Part shown: positions 24,252-35,819 of the stretch, one piece after another
Position numbering within the stretch: position 1 is the stretch's first letter
Layout: each line of letters starts with the position of its first letter
From: Heterocephalus glaber
Taxonomy: Eukaryota > Chordata > Mammalia > Rodentia > Bathyergidae
Length of the DNA: 64,000 nt
Direction of reading: 5' to 3'
Assembly (NCBI RefSeq): GCF_000247695.1
Contig: NW_004624734.1
Span: forward strand, 31,378,491 to 31,442,490
Translations under genes and position numbers: made by a program
Notes under the pieces: generated by a model
Told to the model about the DNA's origin: nothing
Database searches by the model: none
What the model saw: the letters and a program-made list of their open reading frames with translations, nothing else

Positions 24252-24340
24252 TTTTCTTTTTTTTTTTGGTACCGGGGATCAAACTCGGGTCCTTGAGCTT
24301 GCGCAGCAGGCGGCAAAACCACTGAGTCAAATTCCTGGCC
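24252..24340 (-). repeat. ID SINE (antisense) with 17-bp duplication
   Basis: Antisense ID (T tract, GGTACCGGGGATCAAACTCG ... AATTCCTGGCC). CTACATGTCTTTTCTTT occurs at 24235-24251 and 24341-24357. Confidence 0.92.
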
Positions 24341-25017
24341 CTACATGTCTTTTCTTTATCACTTCTGAACCAACAATTATTAGGAATGCTGTGATCAAGG
24401 TGTACCAGCGAGCAGAGTCAAAAGCAACAAAATCCAATGTGCTGGATGTTCTCCCATCTCCATCTTATGTAGGATAGGCTTCTTTAAACACTTAAAGCAG
24501 TTTGTCATGATTTCCTTTGTACCTTCCTAACCAGAGCTCTCACCAGCTGATCGTAGGCAGGAAGGAGTAGGATTCCCCAGGTGTTTTTTTTTTTTCCTTC
24601 CCTTTCATCAGCCTACAGGAAGCCAGGGATGTGAAGGGCTGCTTAGCACACAATGCTCCTAGCAGATAACCCTTGCTCCTCCTACACTCTTTCCTGTGAA
24701 TCCTGACCTTGCTTTTCTCTGGGAAAGCCACACATAGCCTCTTTAAAGATCTGTTAGAGACAGGAATCCTAACTTGCTACAAAGTCCAAAGCAAGGCACC
24801 TGTCCTTCAAGGTTTAGGACTTACCTATAATGTTAACTTGTATTTATCAACCTGTATCTGGCATATTGTTTTGGCTCTGTGATTGTTACATAAAGCAACT
24901 CCTGAAATACTGACTTGTGAGCCTTGGACCTGGATGGAGTCTCAAATATGTTTTTATTTATCAGGCTGAGGACTGTGTTTCTGTTACCTATTGTGTCTTC
25001 TGACCCTTGATCGTGGC

Positions 25018-25115
25018 GAGCCTCTTTCCTTAGACAGGTTCTCACTATGCTGCCCAGCCTAGCCTCAAACTCATGATCCTCTTGAGTCAGTCTCCAGAGT
25101 AGCTGGGATGCCACA
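25018..25115 (-). repeat. B1 fragment (antisense)
   Basis: ACAGGTTCTCACTATGCTGC, CAAACTCATGATCCTCTTGA and AGAGTAGCTGGGATGCCAC form an antisense B1. Confidence 0.7.
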
Positions 25116-26593
25116 TTTGGTAAGCCATAGAAGATAGTAGCTGGTGTAGCCTCCACAGATTCAGCATGTCTGTAGATAGCTATGCCCAAATGTCCCATCA
25201 GTGAAGAGAAATACCCTTTAATCTTTCGCCCTTCAAAGAGTGACTTTAGTAACTTTCATCCAGAAGACAGTAAAAAACATTTACAAGTGTAAACTTTACT
25301 GTCTTAGGCTTTCACGTTCCTAATAAAAATTCCTTCATTAATTTAGTATATTAACTATTAGCACCTACTATGTGCCAGGGTGGTACTAGAAATACAAGAG
25401 CAAATAATAGAGGGTCCATCCTTGAGGAAACACCAGTTTCTCCAGGGTAAAGATAATGAGCTCCAACTAGTTATAATAATAGTAATGCCTACTTTGTTTG
25501 TCTCTCAGAGTTCATAAGGATTACATTTCTCCATCTATTCTCTTGACAAGACATTACTAATTACCAAAGCACAGCAATGGAGGTAGGCAAGTGCAATGAA
25601 GAAAAAGACTGGCCCTGTTCTCTGGGAGCCTCCTAATAAGTGACCATAACAGGAATAAATACAGACCACCACAGCAGGTACTAAAAGAGGATTAATCCAG
25701 TAGGGAAGAGACCAGAGGACAGAAGAAATGGTATTAGAGCTCCAACTTGACAGAAAGTAGGATTGTGACCACAGGATAAAGGATTGCAACCAAGACAAAA
25801 GAGAGTGGGAAGAACACAGGAGGGGAAGATAAGGGCACAAACAAAGGGAGAGAAAGAAGAACAATTGGTTTATATATGGGAAGTAGCAGGGGATGGAGAT
25901 TTTGAAACATTAAACTGTCACCAAGGAAGGCTGTAAAGGCTAGGGTAAAAATGTAAACTCGTGGGTTCCTCTTCCATGTGATGAGATTTTTAAGGACACT
26001 TCCAGCCCTAAAATGAAAAGCCATGCTATTTCCAATAAAATTAAAGCTTGCCCACTAGTACTAATTCTGCTGAAGAAACAAGCCATATTTATAAATTTGC
26101 CTACCTACCCTGGAAACTAGTATTTTCCACTGGAGCTTAGAAGTGCTGCAGGGGTAAAATAGGGAAAGGGGAAGAACAGAGAAGAATCATGAGTTTTCCA
26201 ATATAGATTCATCTTCCTTCTTTGGTTTGCCTAGGTGAGAGGGGACAGGAAAGAACTGAAGGGGCTGGCACACAGAAAAGGAATACAAAGCTGTCTTATG
26301 GTCAGCTTCATGCCCAAGGTTCTCTCACATGGCAGCAGATGGTCGATCCCTGGAGAACTAGATCCCAGAAAGCAGCTGCTCCCAGGTCATGGCTTAACTA
26401 ACAGCTGGGTTCACAGGTCCTCTATGCACAAGCTGAATGCCAGAAATCAATAGGTCCCATTGTGACTGTATGCAGGGCTCTCACATCCAGGCTCATGCCC
26501 TTTGCCTGCCTGAACAGCAGACTGGAAAGATAACACTATACAGCCTGAAAGACTGCACTTGCAAATTAATAGAGAATTATAAAATCCAATCTT

Positions 26594-26748
26594 TTTTTTT
26601 TTTTTTTTTTGGTACCAGGGATCAGCCTTGGTCAGAAACAGAACTTCCTTTCTTTCTTTCTTTTTTTTTTTTTTGGTACCAGGGATCAAACTCGGGTCCT
26701 TGCACTTGCGAGTCAGGAGGCAGAACCACCGAGCTAAATCCCTGGCCC
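26594..26748 (-). repeat. Chimeric ID SINE with two A tails
   Basis: One duplication, TATAAAATCCAATCTT (26578-26593 and 26749-26764), encloses everything. Read on the minus strand it holds a full ID, an A/G tail, about 20 bases of unrelated sequence, then the last ~14 bases of an ID and a second A tail. A single insertion event is the simplest reading. Confidence 0.85.
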
Positions 26749-26779
26749 TATAAAATCCAATCTTATAAATTACCTTGAC

Positions 26780-27855
26780 TTTTCTAGGAAACTGAGATGC
26801 TAATTATTTAGGAGCTAAAGGACACGCCCATAATGGGGGTAGGGAGAGGGACAGAAGGGTAGGTACTTATCAGATGAAAGTCACTAAATGCCTCTGGTTC
26901 TCCTCTTCTTCCTGCCTAATGCACACAGGAGTCTGGCTCCAACCAAAAAGCAAGCGAGATGTTTCATGTATTAAAAGAGATAAAAATCCATAAAATGACG
27001 TGTGTGTACACAGAGGAATATAACTGTATGATTACACAATTAGCCATATTAAAGTATTTATACTGCTGAGACTAAAAGCCCCTACTCAAAGGCATTCCAC
27101 CAAAGTTGAAAGGGAAAAGGAAAATAGAAAATAAAGCATCTAATTGCAATCTTCCACAAAGCCAGACATCCCCAGCTGGTGCCACAGCTGAATACTCTTA
27201 ATTAACATGTTGTAAAGGCAAGTATGAAAGACACTGTATGCTTATCAACTCCATGTGGTGGCCAGCCAGGCATACAAGAAGCCTGCAACACTGCTATAAT
27301 TAGAAAGATTTTTCTTTTCTCTCTTACAATGGTAGTCCAGTGTGGGATGTTGGTTAGTTTTTCCTAAAAACTTTGTTGTTTACAGCATGTACATAACAAC
27401 TCTATACCCATGAAGTCAGAGATTGAGACTAAAAAACAGAAAAAAAGTTCACAGTCCAGACGCTGGCACACTTTATGGTGGTTGTTTTACTCTTAATTCT
27501 CCAAATGTAGGCCCTTAACAGTTACAGAAGGCTAGTAATCTTTGAGCAGGGCAGCCTTTTAAATAAAAGCTCATCTTGTAGCTTAAAAATCAAAGGTTAA
27601 ATGTAGCTAAGCACAAAAAAGATGACACAAATTAGCATATAAATGAGAACAATGGGGTCATTAATACATGCAGAGACAAGTTCAATATGTAATGTGTTCA
27701 AGGGAACAGATTCACAGTTCTAGAAGGGCCTTTACACTTAAAAGGAGGATTTTTTTTTTTAAATAAGACTCTTAGTCACAGCAGAACTTGTTCAAGGTAG
27801 TCCCTGCTTCCCTGAAAAGGTCCTTCAAAGTCAAACAGTAAGTTTACATGCTACT
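26780..27855. other. Repeat-poor intron segment
   Basis: About 1.1 kb without recognisable repeats, with AT-rich words such as CTAATTGCAATC, CTTAATTAACATG and AATTAGCATATAAATGAG. It is a candidate conserved noncoding element; conservation cannot be judged from one sequence. Confidence 0.3.
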
Positions 27856-27869
27856 AAAAGAAGGTTGTG

Positions 27870-27948
27870 TTGGGCCGGGGATTTAGCTCAGTGGTTCCAC
27901 CGCCTGCCTCACAAGTGTAAGAATCCAAGTTCGATCTCCATACCAAAA
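27870..27948 (+). repeat. ID SINE with target duplication
   Basis: GGGCCGGGGATTTAGCTCAG through TTCGATCTCCATACC and an A tail. AAAAGAAGGTTGTG lies at 27856-27869 and 27949-27962. Confidence 0.92.
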
Positions 27949-28484
27949 AAAAGAAGGTTGTGCTTTCAGAAAGATGAGATGACTAGTAACATTGCCTGTA
28001 AGACACGATCTCGGACAACATATCTGGGCATTTTAGACATGATTCCTTAGCTCTGTTTTTCTTCTTTATAGCTACGCAAAGCTGTTGACTTGGTTAACCA
28101 GTATTCCACATACACTTGCTCACTCTCCACCTCTAGCACCCTCGCTGAATTCCAAAATCTCTCCTATCTTTCTTGTAACTATCATCAACAATTTCATTTT
28201 TCCATTTGCAACTCAACCTTATAAAAAGTAAAGGTGAAATAATTCAAGTTCCTGTTGCAGCATACACGGCTGCACATATCCATCGGGTGATGCCACTGGG
28301 TGCGTGGCTGGCTGGCAGGCAGCCACACCTCACGACCACTCAAGTGGTTCTTTCTCAGCTGCTGCACAAATGTTCAAATTCATTACACAAAGCCGACTGG
28401 CTATCAATTTACAATATACCAGAGAACAGGTTCTTCCTAAGACAAATGTTTAGAAGTAGATTGCTAGATGAACTGGCTCCCCAA

Positions 28485-28518
28485 CACACACATACATACA
28501 TACACACACACACACACT
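28485..28518 (+). repeat. (CA)n/(CATA)n microsatellite
   Basis: ACACACACATACATACATAC followed by CA repeats. Confidence 0.9.
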
Positions 28519-29639
28519 TTTAATTTCCTTGCCCCCTCACTCCCTTGGTCCCAAAGGCCCAGAATCATTTTGGTGAGCCTAGAGAAAATATATTCTTAGG
28601 TAGGCCTGCAAGCAAATGAGGAACGTGTCCAAGAATAAGGATTGCTGGCACTCAGCACACACACCTGCATTCTGAAGAGCCCTGAGGTTTGCAGCAGTAC
28701 ACTGAGGGAAGACGAGCTAGTCAGCGCGAGCCAGTGATTTGGGATGACAGCTCATCCTGGGTTTCCCCAGACTCTATGCCTTGTTGATGGAACAGACACG
28801 TCAAACACACAATCAGGGCTCTGAAGACTGCAGATGCCTCCAGCCAGACCTTGCAGTGGAATAACATTAGCAGCACAATAATTCCTCCCAACAGCAAGTA
28901 ATTTGGCCCATGGTAAATACACTCAATGTGCCTCACATACTGCCTGCAAGTGGATACCATCCGCCGCTAGGGCTAGACTATTTATTTATACTTGGGATCC
29001 TTCCCTTGCAAAACCTAACAAACCCACCCACTTCCAAAAGGCACAGACGCTACGAGCTACTGGATGCTGAGCCTGCTGCTTTCTCTCTCAACCTTTCCCA
29101 AATATCCTCAATTTCCTCATCTCAGGACAGAGAAAAACTTGAAAACTTATATTGGGATTTCTACAATGTGAGCAGAACCACTGGAAGTCAAGACCTCAGA
29201 ATAGTTTACTTAGCAGCAATCCAAAACAGTGGCTTTTAAGAGGGGGAAGAAAGCCTTGGTCTTTAAAGGCAGTATCTGTAGCAGAAGCTGAAGACTCTTT
29301 AGCACCCATTCTGCCATAGAGACCCAAGCCCCCTGGCAGAGAGTGCCAAGGCAGGCAGCAGAGCCTTGGCCTGGCCTGCACCAGGCAACAGCTGGGCTGA
29401 TCCCCAAAGAGGAACCCCTTATTTCCCAAGGCTACCCAATGGGTCTATGTGAAGCACTTGAGTTGAGTCCTCTGGAAGTGGCAGTCAGACCCAGTTGCAG
29501 CAGCCATAATGGAAACTGTCATTTTCTAACTATGGACAGTACCTTATTGGAAGTCATTTACTCTCCATTTCTACAGGAAATTAATAGATCTCAGGATAAA
29601 TATAACATGTTTGTGCTTGTTTGAATAAAAATTTATTTC

Positions 29640-29815
29640 CCCAGCCAGGAATGGTGGTGTATCCCTATAATTCTAGTATTCTGGAAGGCTGAGGCAGGAG
29701 GATGCAAGTTCAAGCCCAGCCTGGCCAACTCAGCAAGACTCTGCCTCAAAATTTTTAAAAAGGGCTGGAGATCTAGCTCAGTGTAAAGACCCTGGGATAT
29801 CCCCCCCCACACACA
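29640..29815 (+). repeat. B1-dID SINE
   Basis: A plus-strand B1 (GGAATGGTGGTGTATCCC ... CTGAGGCAGGAGGATGC) is joined by TTTTTAAAAAGGGCTGG to an ID-like half (AGATCTAGCTCAGTG). This shows the B1-then-ID order of the composite family. Confidence 0.8.
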
Positions 29816-29999
29816 CCTTATTTCCATTTACTGCAAGATAGATAGTCTATTAAGGAGACCACTTTTTTACTGGTCATTTTCTATTTTGATTTGTTATTCA
29901 AATTCCTCATTTAAAAATTTTAACAGAGTAAAGGACATAAGGGAACACCACCCAACACTGGCAAGGGTTTGAGGAAACAGTACCCTTCTACTGCTGATT

Positions 30000-31560
30000 A
30001 GGCAGGAGGTAACTAGTGTCCCTCTGACTTGGGCAGTAAGCCCTGTCCAATCTCATTCTAAAATGACAACATTCTAAAATTACTCTACCAGGTCCACCAG
30101 AAGACATTACCTCTACTTAGGGCAGAACATGGTCAAAGCTTTACTCAGAGTGGTACCCACTAGATCCTACTCAGCCAGCAACAAACTATGGCCTCAGCTG
30201 GCCAGTCGAGGCATTGAAGCTGCCACCTTCACTGGGAGACCACACTTATCCAAGACAAAAGAAAAAAGCAGTGGCTTTCCACCAGGTCATTTCTCCTTCC
30301 CAGAGCCTAACTGCATGATTTCCTGCCAAACTATAAAGTGGGGGCTCCCTTCTGTTGCCCACCTAGGGGCATACTTCAGTTTACCCTCACAGGATAATCT
30401 TTCCACACGATGCTTTCATTTTGGAATCTACTAATAGCTGTCAATTCTTTCTATGCATCCCAGTGTTTCTGCTGAATATCAAGTCTCTCCACACTTTGGC
30501 TTGCTCCATTTCTCCAACATGAAGTTCCACTAAGCTACCCCTATTCTCCTTATTCCTCCGTGATCATGGCCTTAGCAATCTTCTAGATCTTAACTCTCTC
30601 TCTTAATAGCCACCATTTTTTCCCCAAACAACTCAAACCTGGCCCCAGATACAAGGCCAATCCTCTTCTACAGGAATTTCTTTCCTCTCTGAACTAAAGT
30701 GTCCAGGTCTATATAATCTAGCACACAGTTAACATACCACTATTTCCACCCCTTCCTAAAGATGAGTGGGTACCTGCCTCTCCATGGTACCACAAGTTCT
30801 TCAAAAGGGCAGAGTGCCCACCTTTGCCATCCTGAGCACATTTAAGAAGCTGGATAAGTACCTGACGGAGAATGTGTCCAGAAGGACTGGTACCTCTCAT
30901 AACATGGACAAGGAAAACGCTTTAAAAGGCCCCAACTCTTGTTTCCCAGGGAGTCTCCTCTCCCCACACCTCTCAGCTGACCAAGTTCTAGAAAACTCCA
31001 AGATTTCTGCCTACAGACAGCTCCCATTTCAATTTGCATCCAAACATCAAACAAAGGATTTCACAACACCCCCACCCCCGCTGCAGGCTCTGGAGCTCTT
31101 GAAGGGAACCCTGTTTAAACAAGAGGTACAATATATTTTGGGAAAATGATGAAGCAACTTCCCATAAGAGGGAAGAAAAAATTCCCCAAGTGCAAAACAG
31201 AACAACTTTCCTGCCAGGGCAGGGATAAAGGAATTGATATTCAGGCCCTTCATCCTTCATCCTTGGAAAAGCCTGCTGTGTAGGAATAGAAGAGGCTGAA
31301 GCAGAAAGGGGGACAGCAGTTCCTTATGGCCAGATATGGAACTCAGCAAAGTTTCTAGACTCCAGGACCCACTAAACACTGCATTCGATACTGTCCAAGG
31401 TGCTCCTTGAGTCTAGCCTCCTACTTTCTCTTTTCTCTTATATGCCTTAAACAACTGCTGTGATCCCAAAGGTTGGGTACAAATACAATCATATTTTAGA
31501 TACTCCAGGCCACTTGCTATTTAAAAAGAATTGCACAGAGACTTCTGAAACTTTGGGGCA
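30000..31560. other. Intron stretch without recognised features
   Basis: No repeat or gene recognised. The open frame at 30766-31149 (127 codons) resembles no known protein. Confidence 0.5.
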
Positions 31561-31564
31561 GGGC

Positions 31565-31705
31565 CACTGAGACAGGGTCTTGCTCTGTAATTCAGGCTGG
31601 CCTTCAACTACGTAGCCCAGGCTGGCCTCAAACTTGTGCCAATCCTCCTACCTCAGCCTCCCGAGGGCTGGGATTACAGGCTTGCACCACACACCACCAG
31701 GCCCA
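31565..31705 (-). repeat. B1 SINE (antisense)
   Basis: GAGACAGGGTCTTGCTCTGT, CAGGCTGGCCTCAAACTTGT and GGGCTGGGATTACAGGCTTG. It is long, with the duplicated CAGGCTGGCC segment typical of rodent B1. Confidence 0.85.
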
Positions 31706-32040
31706 GCCATAAAACCCTTTTGCAATGGCCACACTCTCATTTAAAAAAAAAATAGGGGGAAGGTTAATTTTGTATTTCATACACTTGTTTTGACTGTAAG
31801 GTTTATTTTCTCTATAGTCCCTGGGTTTTAAGAGAGGACACCTGCAAAATAGTGTAGAAGGAGAAAATCCCTACCATTCTGCTTGATGTGAAAGGCTTAT
31901 CTAATAACTCCATATAATTTATCACTGCTAATCAAACATTACAACTCTGGCAGTACTCTTCAGCAAGAAGAAAAGCATCATCCATAAAAGAAACTCCTCT
32001 CAGCTCCATGTCCACATGGAGACCTAATGTTTCAGTAACA

Positions 32041-32087
32041 TTTAACAGCACAAGGCCCTGGGTTAAATCCCCAGCACTGCAAAAAAT
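32041..32087 (+). repeat. Truncated ID-like SINE
   Basis: Only the 3' half is present: ACAAGGCCCTGGGTTAAATC and CCCAGCACTGCAAAAAA. Confidence 0.6.
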
Positions 32088-33384
32088 GATTAACATTTAA
32101 CAGATTTTAACACAGCAACACAGCATTTGTGAGGGTTCTTTGACATTAAACCCTTCTCTCAAACTTGAGAATTCACCTAGCCTGTTTGCATGGAATAAAA
32201 GACAGCATGTAACAAAACAAATTCTAGCTTTTCCCTTATCACAGTAATATGAGCCATACTCCACCACACACTTTTTACTGTCTTACTTTCCCCACCAAAG
32301 GGCATATTCTCAAGAACTAATGAAAGGACCAAAAGTAAGCTAACAAAGAAGGCCAACTCTTCAGATACAACAATGACCTGAAGACCGTCAGAGTCTCCCA
32401 CTAAGTTCCCCCTGCAGGGTCACGTCTTCCCAGCCCACCCACTAGTCTCCCTATTAAGCCACTTAGCCTGTGATTATTCAAGCAGAAGCCTTCTTTCTCT
32501 GTATCCATATGGATTCCTGTTACAATGCTCTTTCAAAAAATAAAATTAATCTGCCTAATGTGCATGTCCAACAGATTTCCAAGGTTGATAAATTTTACTT
32601 TTTAGGCAGCTGCAGGGAAGACAGGAAGCTGGGTAAGGGTATAGGGTGCAAACAGCACCATCCAGAATTCCTTCCCTGAGCAAGCCTTTTCTGTAGGTTG
32701 CATTAACACATATATCCAACTCATGAACCGATGTCAATTTATTATTTTTCAAAATTATCAAAAGTAAACTGATGGTGGGGTAGGGGAGGGACTACTGTTT
32801 CCCTGTGTCTGTCTGATCAGTGGATTCCCTCCCTGGAGGTAAGGTATGCTGGGAGACAATTTATTGGGATGTCTATATCAGTTTCTTTACCACAAAAAAG
32901 AAATCCCCTTTTCTTGCAGCTCACTAAAGAAATGGGCTACAAAATGACAGAGGACGACCCTGTAAATAGAATTTATAGAAAAGGAAATTGTAGGGAAGGG
33001 GTGGAGACATATCAGTTTTCTTCCTCTAATAAAGCCACAAGTAAAAACTAAGATGCAGAAATTAACCTGAAGGCTTCACTTTAATTGAAGAGCTGAGTCA
33101 GTAGGGAGACAGCAAATCATCCTCTCAAAACTCAGACTTGTTGAATGTTGTAGAGTCTGACAGACAAAAGGGGCTCCCCAGCAGACAAGTGGGGAGCAAT
33201 ATTTAAGTTGTAGGGAACAACGTGGGTAAAGATCTAGGGCACATGCCACAGTGGACAAGGAGAACAGTGCGGTGCCTGGACTGATTCTATGCCAAGAACA
33301 AGACTGGGAAGCAGCATAGATGAGGGTTATGTTGTTACAGAGTAACGACATTACTTAAGTCTTAAGGTGAGGAGTATTTGTGTA

Positions 33385-33425
33385 TTTGTGTGTGTGCGCG
33401 CGCATGTGCGTGTACATGTGCCTGC
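33385..33425 (+). repeat. (TG)n/(CG)n simple repeat
   Basis: TGTGTGTGTGCGCGCGCATG followed by GTGCGTGTACATGTG. Confidence 0.85.
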
Positions 33426-33464
33426 CTGTCTCTGCCTCTCTCTCTGCCCTTCCTTGCACTCTCT

Positions 33465-33600
33465 TTTTTTGCAGCTCTGGGGAGGGAACCCAGAGCCTTC
33501 ACACTAAGCTACATCCCTTGCCTAGGCTGGCTTGCCTTCAAACTTGTGCTCCTTCTGCCTCAGCTTCCCAGAGTGCTGGGATTATAGGAGTGTAGCATTT
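33465..33600 (-). repeat. B1-dID SINE (antisense)
   Basis: AGCCTTCACACTAAGCTACA precedes GGCTGGCTTGCCTTCAAACT and AGAGTGCTGGGATTATAGGA. Confidence 0.75.
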
Positions 33601-34068
33601 GAGTTACACTGGCAACATGGTGGAAGACAGACTTGTGGACAGCAGAAAGAAAGATGGGGAAGATACTGGAGACAGGATCATCAGTAAAAGAAATGATGAA
33701 ACTGCAGTTATCAGCAGTGGTTTTGCTTAGAGGGGCCATCATTTATCCCCTTGGCTGTGGCTTTCTGTGCCACCCGATTCACCTCAGCACAGACACCACC
33801 AGGAATAAGAGCCTCTACAGAAACTCAAGCATGCAGTGGAGAATGGGGCTTTGGAAAGGGATTTACATCCACAATCTCTGTTGCTGGTTGGTTCTAGGTC
33901 TCTGGACAGATGCAAAATCAACGAATCCAAAACACTAGGAGGCTGTCTTGAACAAATGGGGTCCTGCTAACCCTACCCTCACTCCCTACTAAAAATTATT
34001 TTCTTATAAGGATATGGAAGATGTTCCATTTAGGCCATGTAAGTGGGGGTTTTTGGGGTTGTTTTGGG

Positions 34069-34156
34069 GGTGGTTTTTTTTGGTACTGGGGATTGAACTC
34101 AGGACCTTGTGCTTGTGAAGCAGGTGCGGTACCACTGAGCTACATCCCCAGCCCAT
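34069..34156 (-). repeat. ID-like SINE (antisense)
   Basis: A T tract, then GGTACTGGGGATTGAACTC and CACTGAGCTACATCCCCAGC; older than the TTTAGCTC subfamily. Confidence 0.8.
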
Positions 34157-34194
34157 AAGTGGTTTGTTAAAAGACATAAAATTTTTTTTAAATT

Positions 34195-34283
34195 CCTGGG
34201 CTGTGGATGTAGCTCAGTGGTATAGCATTTGCCTAGCATGTACAAGGCCCTGGGCTCAATCACCAACACAATAAAAACAAACA
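34195..34283 (+). repeat. ID-like SINE
   Basis: GGGCTGTGGATGTAGCTCAG, GTATAGCATTTGCCTAGCAT and GGCCCTGGGCTCAATCACC, then an A-rich tail. Confidence 0.8.
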
Positions 34284-34554
34284 CCATTCCTACTGGCTGA
34301 AGGGTCTGGGAAATGGTAGGTGACAACCATAAAACACATTCCAAAACTTCTAGAAGAAAATGTAAGAGCCAGTCTTATGAAATTTGGAGAGGGAAGAACA
34401 TTTTAAACAACACACACACATACACACACACTCCAGAAAGGAAAAAATATATAAAATTAACACTATAAAGTAGCAGGGATTTTCAAACTCTTTGTTAACA
34501 GGTCCTTTTGCATTATTAAGAATTATTAAAATTCCCGACACAGCCAAAGCATGT

Positions 34555-34650
34555 ATGAGTATATGTATACACATATACATATATACACATATGCATGTGT
34601 ACATACACACATACACACATATACATATACATACACATATACACATACAT
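34555..34650 (+). repeat. (TATACACA)n simple repeat
   Basis: Repeated TATACACATATACATA-type units. Confidence 0.9.
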
Positions 34651-34659
34651 ACTCCAAAG

Positions 34660-34790
34660 CCAGCTACAGTGGAGTGTGCCTATAGTCCCAGCTACTGTGG
34701 AGACGAATACAAGAAAATCACTTGAGCTCAGGAGTTTAAGATCAGCTTGGACAACATAGTAAGTCCACATCTCTTAAAAATAAATTATTT
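34660..34790 (+). repeat. 7SL-derived SINE monomer
   Basis: GCCTATAGTCCCAGCTACTG, ATCACTTGAGCTCAGGAGTT and GGACAACATAGTAAGTCC. It lies directly beside the TACACA repeat and looks closer to an ancestral 7SL monomer than to the local B1s. Confidence 0.65.
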
Positions 34791-34929
34791 GAAATAAAGC
34801 TAAAAGTTTTAAATATTTATTTATAAACTCATTTGAAAAATAACAAACTCACTACTATTAACATTGGAGAGATCATAACATAGTCATGAAAGAATGAGTA
34901 CCAAAATGGCAAACATGTTACTGTTAATA

Positions 34930-35500
34930 TGAAAACCATTTTGACCTCATCAATTCCCTGTGATAGGATCTCAGGAACCATTGAGAACAACTGCCACAGA
35001 AAAAGCTAAAATCATCTACAAAATGGGAGACGATAACCAAGGAAATTCAAAATTAAAGTCCCTTAGAGATTACATTTCATGTCCATCAGATTGGTAAAAA
35101 TCTAACAACACTAGCTGTTTCAAAGCATGTGGAAAATTAAGACTTTTATTATATCTTAGTAGTACCCTAAACCAGCAGAACTACTTTGGAGAACTATTTG
35201 GCAAGATGTATAAAGTTGGAGTTGTACATGTCCAATAATCCAGTACTCCACCGGTAGGGGCATATGTCAGGGAGGTCCTGTATACATCCTTATGAAACAT
35301 GCACAGAATGTTCCTGTAATGTTTGTAATGGTGAAAAACTGGAATCACCTACAGACTCACCAAAGAGAGAATAGTTATACATTTATTTTATTATTAATAC
35401 AGTATAATTCTAATTGCATATAACTTAGTTATTAATTATAGCATGATATTATAGTTATATATTACTGCTACAGAATGCTATACTGTAAACTAAACATATT
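34930..35500 (+). mobile_element. L1M-type 3' fragment
   Basis: ACTATTTGGCAAGATGTATA, GTCCAATAATCCAGTACTCC, ATGTTTGTAATGGTGAAAAA and CTGGAATCACCTACAGACTC follow the order of old L1 3' UTRs. Confidence 0.7.
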
Positions 35501-35519
35501 AACATGGCTAAATCTCAAA

Positions 35520-35770
35520 AACAATTATTAATAGGGGCAGGGGAAAGGAAAGAAGGGAAAGGAAAAATGCTGAGAAATGGAAAACATGGAAATAAAGTCT
35601 TTGTAAATAGGGAAGGGTGGAGGGGGTGAAGGGAGGGCTAGGAATGGGGAAAAAATAAGAACCAAGATGCATTATGTAAAGGTACAATTCCCAATGAGAA
35701 ATGTAATTGTGTTGTGTACCTAAAATGTACCAATAAAAGAATTTAACAACAACAACAAAAAATTAATAAA
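35520..35770 (+). mobile_element. L1 3' terminal fragment, copy B
   Basis: A G-rich tract (GGGGCAGGGGAAAGGAAAG) and AATAAAGTCTTTGTAAATAG are followed by AAAAATAAGAACCAAGATGC and AAAATGTACCAATAAAAG, with an (AAC)n tail. Same family as the copies at 1 and 55943. Confidence 0.75.
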
Positions 35771-35819
35771 GGACACTATGAATGTTTACTACATTTTATA
35801 ACACACAAAATATCCTATA

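Noticed and set aside
25535..26024. Hydrophobic minus-strand frames resembling membrane proteins
   Set aside because: They arise from an A/G-rich purine tract read antisense, giving artificial Leu/Ser/Phe-rich peptides. No homology is recognised.
34555..34650. Regularly spaced short repeats that might suggest an array
   Set aside because: It is a simple TACACA/TATA microsatellite without unique spacers, not a CRISPR-like array.
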